From the NCBI GenBank assembly GCA_012032555.1, contig JAAUSR010000009.1, forward strand, positions 47,193 to 111,192: a stretch of DNA of 64,000 nucleotides, read 5' to 3'. The notes under the pieces are model-generated. The model did not search any database. It was not told the DNA's origin and saw only the letters and a list, made by a program, of their open reading frames with translations. A program made the position numbers and the translations under genes. Positions within the stretch are counted from its first letter, which is position 1. Each line of letters starts with the position of its first letter. This DNA is from Thioploca sp. (GTDB lineage Bacteria > Pseudomonadota > Gammaproteobacteria > Beggiatoales > Beggiatoaceae). Below, one piece after another: positions 21,291 through 30,149 of the stretch.

Positions 21291-22115
21291 ATGGGCATAG
21301 CGGAAAATTTAGCGGCGCTACCGATTCAAAGTACAGCCGATCTTCCCTATTATCGACCGATTGGTCATGAAGTCACGCTATTTGAATATGCTTATCGTCA
21401 CCAATTGCCGGTTTTAATTAAGGGTCCGACCGGCTGTGGCAAAACGCGTTTTGTGAGTTATATGGCGGCTCGGTTAGGTCGTTCGCTGTATACTGTGGCT
21501 TGCCATGATGATTTAGCCGCAGCCGATCTCGTCGGACGATATTTAATTGGTCATAATTCCACTTACTGGAGTGATGGGCCACTCACGCGTGCTGTGCGTG
21601 AGGGTGCGATTTGTTATCTCGATGAAATCGTGGAAGCACGTAAAGATACCACGGTGGTGTTGCATCCCCTTACCGATGACCGCCGGATTTTGCCCATTGA
21701 TCGGACTAATGAATTGCTGCAAGCACCACCCGAATTTATGCTCGTCGTTTCTTATAATCCCGGTTATCAAAATTTACTCAAAGGGATGAAACCTAGTACT
21801 CGTCAACGATTTATCGCTTTGCGTTTCGATTATCCGCCTCGTCAACTCGAGCAGGAAATTCTTTTGGGTGAAACGCAAATAGATAATGCCCTCGCGGTGC
21901 GTTTGGTCAATTTAGCGCAGGCGTTACGGGCACTTAAAGATCATGATATCGAAGAAGCGGTTTCTACTCGGCTACTGGTTTATACTGCGACATTGATCAA
22001 AAATGGTTTTGATCCGGTAGCCGCTTGTCAAGCCGCTCTGGTTGAACCACTGAGTGATGATAAAGAAACCATAACCGCACTGATGGAAGTTGTATTAGCT
22101 GCTTTTGGGAGGTGA
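21291..22115 (+). CDS. norQ: NorQ, MoxR/CbbQ-type AAA+ ATPase
   Basis: The 274-residue AAA+ ATPase has Walker A G-P-T-G-C-G-K-T near residue 45, Walker B-like C-Y-L-D-E-I near residue 105, a sensor-type S-Y-N-P-G-Y, and R-Q-R-F arginines. The CbbQ/NirQ/NorQ family works with a vWA partner (NorD) to activate NOR, probably by remodelling it so that iron is inserted into NorB. norD lies three genes downstream on the same strand, completing the pair. The start is the ATG at 21291. It overlaps nothing upstream; a terminator and a palindromic repeat separate it from norB. Confidence 0.92.
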   Translation: MGIAENLAALPIQSTADLPYYRPIGHEVTLFEYAYRHQLPVLIKGPTGCGKTRFVSYMAARLGRSLYTVACHDDLAAADLVGRYLIGHNSTYWSDGPLTRAVREGAICYLDEIVEARKDTTVVLHPLTDDRRILPIDRTNELLQAPPEFMLVVSYNPGYQNLLKGMKPSTRQRFIALRFDYPPRQLEQEILLGETQIDNALAVRLVNLAQALRALKDHDIEEAVSTRLLVYTATLIKNGFDPVAACQAALVEPLSDDKETITALMEVVLAAFGR

Positions 22116-22120
22116 ATCCG

Positions 22121-22522
22121 ATGACTCAAACCATTCAAGAACCTTTTCAAGTTCCCGGTTATACCTTAGCCGTGTTAGCCGAATCGCTTTACCTCATTAA
22201 TTTATTACTGCTGCCTGGATTAACATTTATCATTTTACTCTGGCTGTATGTTAAACATGAAAATCACTCTCCACCTTTAGCGAGTTGCCATCTGCGACAA
22301 ACTCTTGTTGCCAGTGTTTGGGCAGGGTTATTATTGATTCTAATCAATGGAATTATCATCGCCATGGGCGGTTACAAGGCACCTTATACTTGGGTCATTG
22401 CGATTTTGTATTTTACCACTTGCCATTCCCTGTTAGTGTTACTGGGTATATTGGGTCTCGCTAAAGCGATGGCCGGTAAATTATTTCGTTATCCCTTAAT
22501 TGGACCCGTAGAATTAAGATGA
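22121..22522 (+). CDS. Small integral membrane protein of the nor cluster
   Basis: The 133-residue protein has about three hydrophobic helices (around 20-45, 65-90 and 95-120) and no Cys pairs or heme-type His clusters that I can place. I choose the ATG at 22121 because a GGAGG motif lies eight bases upstream, overlapping the norQ stop; a GTG at 22112 is the alternative. Its stop overlaps the start of the Fe-S protein gene. Its tight position between norQ and norD suggests help in assembling or delivering cofactor to nitric oxide reductase, but I recognise no specific family. Confidence 0.75.
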   Translation: MTQTIQEPFQVPGYTLAVLAESLYLINLLLLPGLTFIILLWLYVKHENHSPPLASCHLRQTLVASVWAGLLLILINGIIIAMGGYKAPYTWVIAILYFTTCHSLLVLLGILGLAKAMAGKLFRYPLIGPVELR

Positions 22523-23490
22523 TATCTCTACAACAACAACGGTTGGTGTGGCGAAGTAGTTTTTTTCTGCTTTTTATTTTGGCACCGCCTTTAGATTTGT
22601 TGCGGTTAGATTTGACTTTAGGACATTTCATTCTCTTCGGTCAAAATTGGACTTTGGGTCTAGAATCATTGGTAAAAGGTGAGGTGAGTCCACTACAAGC
22701 AGCAATTAATTTGATTTGGCGGGGTTTTATTCCCTTAGCACTCGTAGTGGGTGGTGGTATCGGGGTAGCGTGGAAATATGGACGACTTTATTGTGGTTGG
22801 CTTTGTCCTCATTTTTCAGTGGTAGAAATAATTAATAGCTTAATGCGGCGCGCTTCCGGTAAACCCACGTTATGGGAGTCTAAACCTTTACCGGTAGAAC
22901 TGCCTAATGGGAAGAAAATTCAACTGCAGCGTCACTACTGGCTACTAGTATTTATCGCCATTATCGGTTTTGCTTTTTTATGGGGGTTAACCTTACTCAC
23001 TTATTTATTACCACCCACCGAAATCTATTACAACTTGTGGCATGGGCAACTCACTCGTAATCAGACGATTTTTCTCAGTGTGAGTACCACTGTTTTTACC
23101 TTGGAATTTCTCCTCGCTCGGCATTTATTTTGTCGCTTTGGTTGTGCAGTCGGTTTATTCAAGAGTCTCGCTTGGATGGGCAATCACCAAGCCATGGTAG
23201 TTGATTTTGATCGCCAACGGGCGCGTCTCTGTGCCGAGTGCCAGAGTGCTTGTGATAATGCTTGTCCGATGCGCTTGAAACCCCGCTCGATCAAACGCAA
23301 AAAATTCACTTGTACTCAATGTGCTCAATGTATCAGTGCTTGTGCGCAGGTGCAAATTAATCATCCGCAAGGTTCATTATTAACTTGGGCACAAGATGAA
23401 AAAGCTTTGAATACCCTCGGCTATGATTGCCAATCCCTAAAATATTATCCCGCTCATTTAATGCTGACTGAGCCGTGGAAGAACAAGTAG
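22519..23490 (+). CDS. Membrane 4Fe-4S protein, CcoG/NapH/NosR-like
   Basis: The 323-residue protein has about four or five membrane helices and cytoplasmic Fe-S segments. Y-C-G-W-L-C-P-H and C-R-F-G-C-A-V-G are the paired C-x-x-x-C-P-type motifs of the NosR/NapH/CcoG group. The C-terminus holds two ferredoxin-like clusters (C-A-E-C-Q-S-A-C-D-N-A-C-P and C-T-Q-C-A-Q-C-I-S-A-C). It probably passes electrons across or at the membrane for reductive maturation of NOR. Its ATG overlaps the previous stop (ATGA), and its own 3' end overlaps norD by 16 bases, so the genes are translationally coupled. Confidence 0.85.
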   Translation: MISLQQQRLVWRSSFFLLFILAPPLDLLRLDLTLGHFILFGQNWTLGLESLVKGEVSPLQAAINLIWRGFIPLALVVGGGIGVAWKYGRLYCGWLCPHFSVVEIINSLMRRASGKPTLWESKPLPVELPNGKKIQLQRHYWLLVFIAIIGFAFLWGLTLLTYLLPPTEIYYNLWHGQLTRNQTIFLSVSTTVFTLEFLLARHLFCRFGCAVGLFKSLAWMGNHQAMVVDFDRQRARLCAECQSACDNACPMRLKPRSIKRKKFTCTQCAQCISACAQVQINHPQGSLLTWAQDEKALNTLGYDCQSLKYYPAHLMLTEPWKNK

Positions 23491-25319
23491 GTCAACTTTG
23501 GCACCGCTTTATCACCCGTGCGGCTGCGACACACTACCCCGTAGCAACCATGGAATTGACCACCGTGAGTCGCACGGTAGGCATATTATTTCGTGCAAGT
23601 GGCGGTGATGCCGGCTTACGAATCGAAGCAACTACCGCGACAACCCACGGTGCTAGGCGAAGTTGGTTACAACGCTTAGCCGGCAGTCATCAACGAGTGG
23701 AATTATGCTGGCGTGATACCGAAGCTTTGCGTTTACCGGCACAAATTAATTGGTTTCCAGAACGACAACTGAATTATGACTTATACTTATGGCTCGCCGT
23801 ATTAGCAGCGGGACCAATTAATCTCAGTTTACCTTGGTTCTCCCTGAATCAACAACTCACCCAAAACCAACTTACCTGCTTTCCAGGCTTACAGGCCCGT
23901 TATGATCGGCTAGTTGCGGCACAATTGGCATTACGTCCCGATCCGCAGCAGTTGCCAACAGATGAGGCGGCTCAAGAACTAGCCATTCAACAGGCTTTAC
24001 GTCGACCCGGCAGTGTGAACGAGTTACCCCTGGCTAAACGTCCTCATCAGCCGGTTTATCTTTGGTTACATCCTTCACCACCTCTTATTTCCTCCAATCA
24101 TTCAAATAAAACCTCTACTCCAGCAGCAACGAGTACACCCCAAACCCGTAACAATACTCAAAAGGTGAATCGCCGTCGCCGTGGTGAGTACACCCCCATG
24201 CCGGATGGTAAAACAGGCTTACTCGCTTTTCGCTTAGAAAGCCTATTTACGTTAGCTGAATATGTCAAAGTCGATCGTTGCACCGATGAAGAAGAAGATA
24301 CCCAAGCGGCTAAACAAGCCTTAGATGACCTGGAACAAGTGAGTGTAGCGCGAGATAACCAAACGGCTGCAGCCTCGTTACGTTTTGACCTCGATTTACC
24401 GGCACCAACGCATGACAACACGTTGATTGGTGAAGGGATTTTATTGCCAGAATGGGATTATAATCGGCAACAATTACGTCCCGATTACTGTTGTCTGCAA
24501 CCGATGCTAGCCGCCGCTGCACCTCCCATAGAATTACCCCCGCACTTAAGACGAACCGCACAACGATTACGCCACCAATTTGAAGCCTTAATTCCGACTC
24601 GAACTTGGCATAAAAATCAACCCGAAGGCAGTGAAATTGATTTAGACGCTTACTTACAACAACTCACTGAATATCGCCAAGGAAAAATGAATGCTGAACG
24701 TGGACTTTACCGTGATTTTCGCTGTGGTTCTCGCGATTTAGCTTGCTTATTACTGGCCGATCTATCACTATCTACCGATGCGTGGATTAACAATACCGCT
24801 AGAGTCATTGACATCATTCGAGATAGTTTATTCTTATTTGCCGAGACACTAGCTACTACCGGAGATAAATTTGCTCTATACGGTTTTTCCTCTTGTCGTC
24901 GCAATCACATTCGCTTTCACATCCTCAAAGAATTTACTCAAACTTACAATGCCCTTATTCGCGGTCGAATTCAGGCGATTAAACCCGATTTTTATACGCG
25001 TATGGGGGCAGCTATCCGTCATGCGAGTAGCCTACTCAGTCAACAACCCGCTTCCCAACACCTGTTACTGCTTTTAACCGATGGCAAACCCAATGATCTC
25101 GATCAATACGAAGGTCGTTATGGAATAGAAGACACGCGCATGGCTTTGCACGAAGCCCGTAAACAAGGATTACAACCTTTTTGTGTCACTATTGATGAAA
25201 CCGCGAGTGATTATTTACCCCATCTGTTTGGTACCCAGAGCTATGTCGTCATCCATAAACCCTCTGATTTACCAAGAGAATTGCCGCTGTTGTATGCACG
25301 GTTAACACAAGCGAAGTAA
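23475..25319 (+). CDS. norD: NorD, vWA-domain NOR activation protein
   Basis: The 614-residue soluble protein has a C-terminal von Willebrand A domain (about residues 420-610) with a MIDAS-like L-A-D-L-S-L-S-T and L-L-T-D-G-K-P-N-D, typical of NorD/CbbO partners of NorQ-type ATPases. The N-terminal two thirds are helical and divergent, with a low-complexity Ser/Thr/Pro linker near residues 200-235. It starts at GTG (23475), inside the end of the Fe-S gene, with no strong ribosome-binding site, consistent with coupling. NorQ and NorD together are needed for active NOR in other denitrifiers. Confidence 0.9.
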   Translation: MEEQVGQLWHRFITRAAATHYPVATMELTTVSRTVGILFRASGGDAGLRIEATTATTHGARRSWLQRLAGSHQRVELCWRDTEALRLPAQINWFPERQLNYDLYLWLAVLAAGPINLSLPWFSLNQQLTQNQLTCFPGLQARYDRLVAAQLALRPDPQQLPTDEAAQELAIQQALRRPGSVNELPLAKRPHQPVYLWLHPSPPLISSNHSNKTSTPAATSTPQTRNNTQKVNRRRRGEYTPMPDGKTGLLAFRLESLFTLAEYVKVDRCTDEEEDTQAAKQALDDLEQVSVARDNQTAAASLRFDLDLPAPTHDNTLIGEGILLPEWDYNRQQLRPDYCCLQPMLAAAAPPIELPPHLRRTAQRLRHQFEALIPTRTWHKNQPEGSEIDLDAYLQQLTEYRQGKMNAERGLYRDFRCGSRDLACLLLADLSLSTDAWINNTARVIDIIRDSLFLFAETLATTGDKFALYGFSSCRRNHIRFHILKEFTQTYNALIRGRIQAIKPDFYTRMGAAIRHASSLLSQQPASQHLLLLLTDGKPNDLDQYEGRYGIEDTRMALHEARKQGLQPFCVTIDETASDYLPHLFGTQSYVVIHKPSDLPRELPLLYARLTQAK

Positions 25320-25466
25320 GTGAAACCGATAGATTCGATAGGAGTCTATTGTGAGTGTGCTATAAGGTGTATTCTATCCCGATCGATTTTGAGAAAGATT
25401 TAAACCATCTATTCCTGAATTTTTTTCGCTTCACTTAAGCTACATCTATCGATCGATGTAAAAATA

Positions 25467-26822
25467 ATGAACACAACTTTATTAAATTCTGATTCTGGCA
25501 TGATAGGCTGTCTTATGTGTGATAGCCTTTACGTCAAGGCTAATGGTGAATTACCTTGCTGGGATGATGTGGGAGAAGCCTTAATTTTGCGTACCGTTGA
25601 TAGCCCAGCGCTACTTATGCAGCAAGAATCATCTTTATTTGACTTCCCGGCTCTCGTCAAAATAAGACAAGCTTTTCTCGCCGGTAGCAATCCCCATCAA
25701 CACTTATGTTCACATTGTGCGGTGCGTGGACATGGCTTGGTCACTTCGCTTTACCCAAAAATAATGAGAGTGTTACATATTGAACCTTCTTACCTTTGTC
25801 AACTCGCTTGTCCACAATGTATCGAACCCCAATCTCGCCGCCATCTCAAAAAACCACCTTATAATATGAGTTTATCGTTTTACCAAGCCCTCTTACAACA
25901 ACTCCATCAAGAAGGAATTTTAACTATTCGTCTGGTTCATTTTGAAGGACGTGGAGAACCCTTATTAAATAATAATCTGGGTCAAATAATTGATTGTACT
26001 AAAGAATATTATCCAAATGCGTTTACGAAGGTAACAAGTCATGGCAATTTTCCCTTTCAAGCTTGGATGTTAGAAAGTGGTCTTGATTTGCTACGACTTT
26101 CCGTTGATGGTGCTTTTGAAGAAAGTTATGTGAAATATCGAATTGGTGGCAATCTACCTAAAGTATTTGAACTCATGCGCACTATTCGTGACCATAAACG
26201 CTACTCTAATAGCCGGTTGCGAGTCGAATGGAAGTATATTCTCTTTGAATGGAATGATAGCGACGAGGAAATTGGTGCAGCGGCTCGCTTGGCGGATGAA
26301 TTAGAAGTTGACCTGCGGTTTTGCCTGACCCATTCTCCGGGCAAATCAACCCGCTTTTACAGTATGGCGGTGTTGAAAGATGCTTTAGCGAAGCTGGCAC
26401 CACACGCGACTTTATCACTGACCTTTCAATTAAAATCAGAGCCAAATGATGCTGATATTGGACACTTGATAGCGGAGCATTCCGAAGCGTTGTTACTTTC
26501 AGCACTAAGACATTTTCGCGGCGGTGAAACACAAGCCGGTCAAGCCAGTTTAATTGAAGCTTTAACTTTTGATCCAGGTTTACCAGCGACTCAATTAGCA
26601 ACCGACGTTGATAACCTGCTTAAAGCACATCTTCAGCCTATCCTTTCCACAGTTAAATATCCAAGTACTTTAAGTGCGCTAGCTAACATTGCCTTAGTTT
26701 TTAACGATTGGAAGGCTGCTGAACAATTATTTCAAGGGTATCTCAATCTAGCGCCACAAGCATCTGATCGCCACAAAATTGCGCAAAAGTTACTTGAATT
26801 AAAAGCAAATAACAATAAATAG
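25467..26822 (+). CDS. Radical SAM protein with N-terminal SPASM-like cysteine cluster and helical tail
   Basis: The 451-residue protein has the radical SAM signature C-x-x-x-C-x-x-C (C-Q-L-A-C-P-Q-C, about residue 112). H-F-E-G-R-G-E-P and L-R-L-S-V-D-G segments match the SAM-binding strands. A block ahead of it (about residues 15-90) looks like a SPASM auxiliary-cluster domain: a C-x-x-C, then G-E-L-P-C-W-D-D, then C-S-H-C after an L-A-G-S-N segment. SPASM domains normally follow the barrel, so this order is unusual. The C-terminal 120 residues are helical and TPR-like. It lies 150 bases after norD on the same strand; no precursor peptide gene is evident. It could modify a protein or act in cofactor assembly. 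Confidence 0.75.
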   Translation: MNTTLLNSDSGMIGCLMCDSLYVKANGELPCWDDVGEALILRTVDSPALLMQQESSLFDFPALVKIRQAFLAGSNPHQHLCSHCAVRGHGLVTSLYPKIMRVLHIEPSYLCQLACPQCIEPQSRRHLKKPPYNMSLSFYQALLQQLHQEGILTIRLVHFEGRGEPLLNNNLGQIIDCTKEYYPNAFTKVTSHGNFPFQAWMLESGLDLLRLSVDGAFEESYVKYRIGGNLPKVFELMRTIRDHKRYSNSRLRVEWKYILFEWNDSDEEIGAAARLADELEVDLRFCLTHSPGKSTRFYSMAVLKDALAKLAPHATLSLTFQLKSEPNDADIGHLIAEHSEALLLSALRHFRGGETQAGQASLIEALTFDPGLPATQLATDVDNLLKAHLQPILSTVKYPSTLSALANIALVFNDWKAAEQLFQGYLNLAPQASDRHKIAQKLLELKANNNK

Positions 26823-27145
26823 CGTGCAACCGTCAGGTCCCAAGCACATTTATTCGTGCTATAACGCACCTCACGTTGGTTATTTCTAACTATCCTCGGT
26901 TACCCTTTTGATTGTAATTTTACACTTGTTATCCCTCAGCAATTCTCGAATTAAGACCCTGAAGTGTAGCCCGGTAGGGTGCATTCCATGCACCACAACC
27001 AATGTTGAATAGGGTCATGAAATTCAAGGTGAAACCAACCAGTGATGAAGCAAGGGGACGTTAGGCACCCACCGTAACGCACCAACTTTTTTGCAGGTTC
27101 TGACCGATTTCAAAGGAAAGGTGCGTGACGCTACGCTAACACCTC
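26823..27145. other. Intergenic region with palindromic repeats
   Basis: No gene is seen. It contains the palindrome GGTGCAT-TCC-ATGCACC (26978-26994) and GCGTTACGG-like pieces (around 27071-27155) of the kind dispersed through the window. Confidence 0.5.
26978..26994. repeat. GGTGCAT/ATGCACC palindrome
   Basis: Seven-base perfect arms lie around TCC, preceded by GTAGCCCGGTAG. This is a short dispersed palindrome of unknown role. Confidence 0.55.
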
Positions 27146-27978
27146 CTACAGCAATTCCGTTGGACTCACGCCTGTCAATTCGCAGATCTCTTCCACGGAA
27201 TAGACCTTGTCGCGCATCTTTCGGGCGGTTTCCAAACGCTCTTCTTTTCGGCCTTCTTCCCGTCCCTTCTTCATCCCTATCGCCATTCCCTCTTCCAACC
27301 CTTCCTCTTGATACCGCTGCACTGCTTTGACCCAAGCTGCTTCATCTTTAAGTTGCGCCAGCAACCCAGGGTCTAGGTTTTCCGTATAAATATCCCCCAA
27401 AATCCGCCGGAATGACTTGTCAGGATACACACTTTCTTCCATTTTGCCATCCAGCGAATCTTGAATAAAATCTAGCCATTTTCTCACTTTAGGCGCGTTT
27501 GTTCATTGACCAAACGCGGACATAAAAACACCAGCCGATGCGGATACAGATTAATTGTTTCGCCCTGTTCGCTAAGCGGATTCATCTCGCTTACCGCACA
27601 GCTAAAATTCACACTGCCATCACGTGGCACACTGGTAAGGACAATAATCGTATACACGGCGCGATTAAAGTGATATTCATTGGAGTCATTGATTTGTTCC
27701 ACTAAACTAATCAGATGGTAATATAAAAACCGGTCAAAAAAATCTTCTTCCTTGATATGCTGAATTTCGACAATAATCCGTTGTTGAGGGTCTTCGGCAA
27801 ATAAATCATAGCGGCTGCGGACAAAGCCTACCGGTTTAGGGTATTCATATTCAGTATGGACCTGATCAATTTCAATGGTAAGATCCAACACATCGTTGAC
27901 AAATTCTTGAAACACTTCCGGGCGGCTAAATGCCCGTTTAAATATGACTCCGGAACTCAGGGGAATTACTTTCATCAT
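27146..27978 (-). pseudogene. Rpn-type PD-(D/E)XK nuclease gene, frameshifted
   Basis: Two adjacent frames together make one Rpn-family protein of about 277 residues. The first (27484-27978) carries the nuclease core with F-K-R-A-F, R-Y-D-L-F-A-E-D and an I-V-E-I-Q-H motif (the E-x-Q variant of the active site), ending N-E-Q-T. The second (27146-27487) starts at GTG and continues with W-L-D-F-I-Q-D-S-L-D-G, typical of the same family just after N-E-Q-T-P, then a basic coiled tail. One missing base near 27487-27495 explains the split. The family is mobile and often called a transposase-like nuclease. A sequencing error is as likely as true inactivation. Confidence 0.75.
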
Positions 27979-28165
27979 CGTTTTCTCCTTTTCCTCGACA
28001 AGTAAAAATTGCTTGATGGATTATAGCAAGTGTAATCCATTATCAATAGTGTTGCGCTATGAATACGAGGCCAATAATCGGCTCAGCGTCAGGCGACGGA
28101 CCAATCAGTTGGGAAAGTGCGAATTAAAAAACGGCCTTGCTAAATGGGTCAAAATTCGTATCTAG

Positions 28166-28257
28166 GTAGGGTGGGCAAGGTTCTTTTGTTGCCCACCATT
28201 CATGTTATGACATTCTGGTGAGATTTGGTGGGCAACGGTAAACCGAGCCCACCCTAC
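28166..28257. repeat. Compound inverted repeat, GTAGGGTGGGC ends
   Basis: GTAGGGTGGGC (28166-28176) and GCCCACCCTAC (28247-28257) are exact complements. An inner pair, GTTGCCCACC and GGTGGGCAAC, is nested inside. It lies between the Rpn-type gene and chrA and belongs to the dispersed palindrome set. Confidence 0.7.
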
Positions 28258-28268
28258 TTGGCTAAACC

Positions 28269-29630
28269 TTAGTTTAAATAATATCTGAACCCATAAATTA
28301 ACCCGCTCAGCCCGCATATTCCAATTACACTAATAATGTTTATCTTATAGCGAAAGAGCGCAATAAACGCAGCAATACTTAGCAGAGCAGCAAACCATTC
28401 AAATTGACCAGAAAAACCTTGTGGCCAAAGGACGTGGTAAGCGAAAAAGACTGCTAAATTGAGAACAACACCAACTACCGCAGCAGTGATAGCTGTAAGC
28501 GGTGCATTAAATTTTATCTCGTGGCGTGTTGCTTCTACGACCGGAGCACCAAGTAGAATAAATAAAAAAGAAGGAAGAAAGGTAAAAAAAGTGGCTGTGA
28601 TAGCGCCACTAATTCCTGCTAGGGCTAACTGTGGATAAGGAATGGCCATCTCACTAGTCCACCCACCGATGAAACCGACAAAGGCCACTATCATAATAAG
28701 CGGACCCGGAGTAGTTTCTCCTAAAGCTAAACCATCGATCATCTGAGAACCAGTGAGCCAACCATAATGTTCTACTCCGCCCTGATAGACGTAGGGAAGA
28801 ACTGCATAAGCACCCCCAAAAGTCAGTAAGGCTGCTTTAGTGAAGAACCAACCCATTTGTGTTAGGGGCCAATTATTGTTAGCACCATAGTAGGATAAAA
28901 TGCCCATAATGCTGAACCAGATAACTAGTCCTACGATCAAAAAAAGGAAGAAACGACTTTTTTTGAAGCGAGCATATTCTGGGGGAGGCGTATTATCATC
29001 GATCAAAGCTGGGCCATAACCGGTGTGGCCTTCGCTGTGATGCCCGCCAGTACGAAATTTTCCGGGAACAATATGGGCGCCCAAATAGCCGACTAGACCC
29101 GCGCCTATAACGATGTAGGGAAAAGGAATCTTCAGTAGGAAGATGGCAATAAACGCTAAAGCTGCTATCATCCACAATAATTCGTTTTTTAGTGTCCGCG
29201 AGCCAATACGATAAGCGGCAAGCACAACAATAGCCGTGACAGCTGGTTTGATACCATATAAAATGCCCGCAACTGCATTGACTTGGCCAAATACGAGATA
29301 GATCCAAGTGAGCGCTATTAAGAGAATGAGAGATGGTAAAATAAATAGTACTCCAGCAATGATACCTCCCAGAGTACCGTGCATCAACCAACCAATATAG
29401 GTGGCCAACTGTTGGGCTTCTGGACCTGGTAATACCATGCAATAGTTTAGTGCATGTAAGAATCGGTGTTCAGAAATCCAACGTCGTTTTTCCACGAGAT
29501 CTTGGTGCATCATGCTGATTTGGCCAGCCGGGCCACCAAAACTGATGAAGCCTAATTTAAGCCAGTATAAAAATGCTTCCCAAAGAGAAACTGCTTGTGG
29601 AGTGGTATTAGGCATTTTTGGATTGCTCAT
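28269..29630 (-). CDS. chrA: Chromate transporter ChrA
   Basis: The 453-residue membrane protein has two homologous halves, the long-chain ChrA layout. The N-terminal half carries F-G-G-P-A-G-Q-I and P-G-P-E-A-Q-Q-L. The C-terminal half carries F-G-G-A-Y-A-V-L-P and T-P-G-P-L-I-M. A soluble linker with His-rich G-G-H-H-S-E-G-H joins them. It exports chromate from the cytoplasm. AGAGGA lies upstream of the ATG. It follows the ChrB-domain gene by 16 bases and so forms a two-gene operon. Confidence 0.92.
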   Translation of the reverse strand: MSNPKMPNTTPQAVSLWEAFLYWLKLGFISFGGPAGQISMMHQDLVEKRRWISEHRFLHALNYCMVLPGPEAQQLATYIGWLMHGTLGGIIAGVLFILPSLILLIALTWIYLVFGQVNAVAGILYGIKPAVTAIVVLAAYRIGSRTLKNELLWMIAALAFIAIFLLKIPFPYIVIGAGLVGYLGAHIVPGKFRTGGHHSEGHTGYGPALIDDNTPPPEYARFKKSRFFLFLIVGLVIWFSIMGILSYYGANNNWPLTQMGWFFTKAALLTFGGAYAVLPYVYQGGVEHYGWLTGSQMIDGLALGETTPGPLIMIVAFVGFIGGWTSEMAIPYPQLALAGISGAITATFFTFLPSFLFILLGAPVVEATRHEIKFNAPLTAITAAVVGVVLNLAVFFAYHVLWPQGFSGQFEWFAALLSIAAFIALFRYKINIISVIGICGLSGLIYGFRYYLN

Positions 29631-29646
29631 AAATGTCCTCTATGAT

Positions 29647-30084
29647 TCATAGCGAGATGTGACACCAAGTATATAGTGCATCATAAATAATCAAGCCTGG
29701 TTTTAATAATTCATGGTCGTTAGTAAAACGATGTGATAATCCCAAAGAAATAGCTAATAATCCTGCCGCTTGAGGCGCTAGATCAAGTTTGCCGGTATCG
29801 GCTGCTCGTACAATGGTAGCTAATCGTTGCAGCACTGGATCGTGTAATGTAGGATAGGTAGAAACATATTTTTTCAAGAAGGCATCGAAACTACATTGAT
29901 CTCCTTTATGTCCCAGCTCTACGTTAGGTATGTCATAAGGAATCGCTCCGGTAACTTCAGCCATTTTAAGCACTTCATTAGCCGGGACAAAAAGAAATTC
30001 TGGTTCCGGATCAATGAATCGAGTAATGAGCCAGGGACAGGCAATACGATCAATTTTAGGACGCTCACGAGTAATCCATTTCAT
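29647..30084 (-). CDS. ChrB C-terminal-domain protein
   Basis: The 145-residue protein consists only of the C-terminal domain found in ChrB. It has I-D-R-I-A-C-P-W-L-I near the start, an F-D-A-F-L-K-K-Y segment, and H-D-P-V-L-Q-R-L-A. It matches the second half of the divergently transcribed full-length ChrB (R-L-A-S-A-W-L-I and F-E-V-L-L-A-S-F). It has no DNA-binding half and no signal peptide. It precedes chrA and probably acts with it, perhaps as a chromate-binding or chromate-reducing accessory; the biochemistry of this domain is not settled. The ribosome-binding site is weak. Confidence 0.82.
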   Translation of the reverse strand: MKWITRERPKIDRIACPWLITRFIDPEPEFLFVPANEVLKMAEVTGAIPYDIPNVELGHKGDQCSFDAFLKKYVSTYPTLHDPVLQRLATIVRAADTGKLDLAPQAAGLLAISLGLSHRFTNDHELLKPGLIIYDALYTWCHISL

Positions 30085-30124
30085 AAATATTAACTCTTTT
30101 AAGTCAATCTAATTGTTACGAACT

Positions 30125-30138
30125 CTACAAAAATGTAG
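30125..30138. promoter_or_regulatory. Candidate ChrB operator in the divergent promoter region
   Basis: CTACA-AAAA-TGTAG is a perfect inverted repeat in the 65 bases between the two divergent chr transcripts. It is only 12 bases from the chrB start, as expected for an autorepressor site. The assignment is an inference from position. Confidence 0.4.
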
Positions 30139-30149
30139 CATATATTACA

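Noticed and set aside
24158..24904. Several antisense open frames across norD
   Set aside because: They are by-products of the less AT-rich norD coding sequence. The sense frame has a full family match.
27091..27335. Open frames opposite the Rpn-type gene
   Set aside because: They lie antisense to or out of frame with a clear protein family and have no ribosome-binding sites or recognisable features.
27944..28165. Possible small protein on the + strand next to the Rpn-type gene
   Set aside because: Its first half is antisense to the Rpn-type gene and the remainder matches no family I know. There is no credible start signal.
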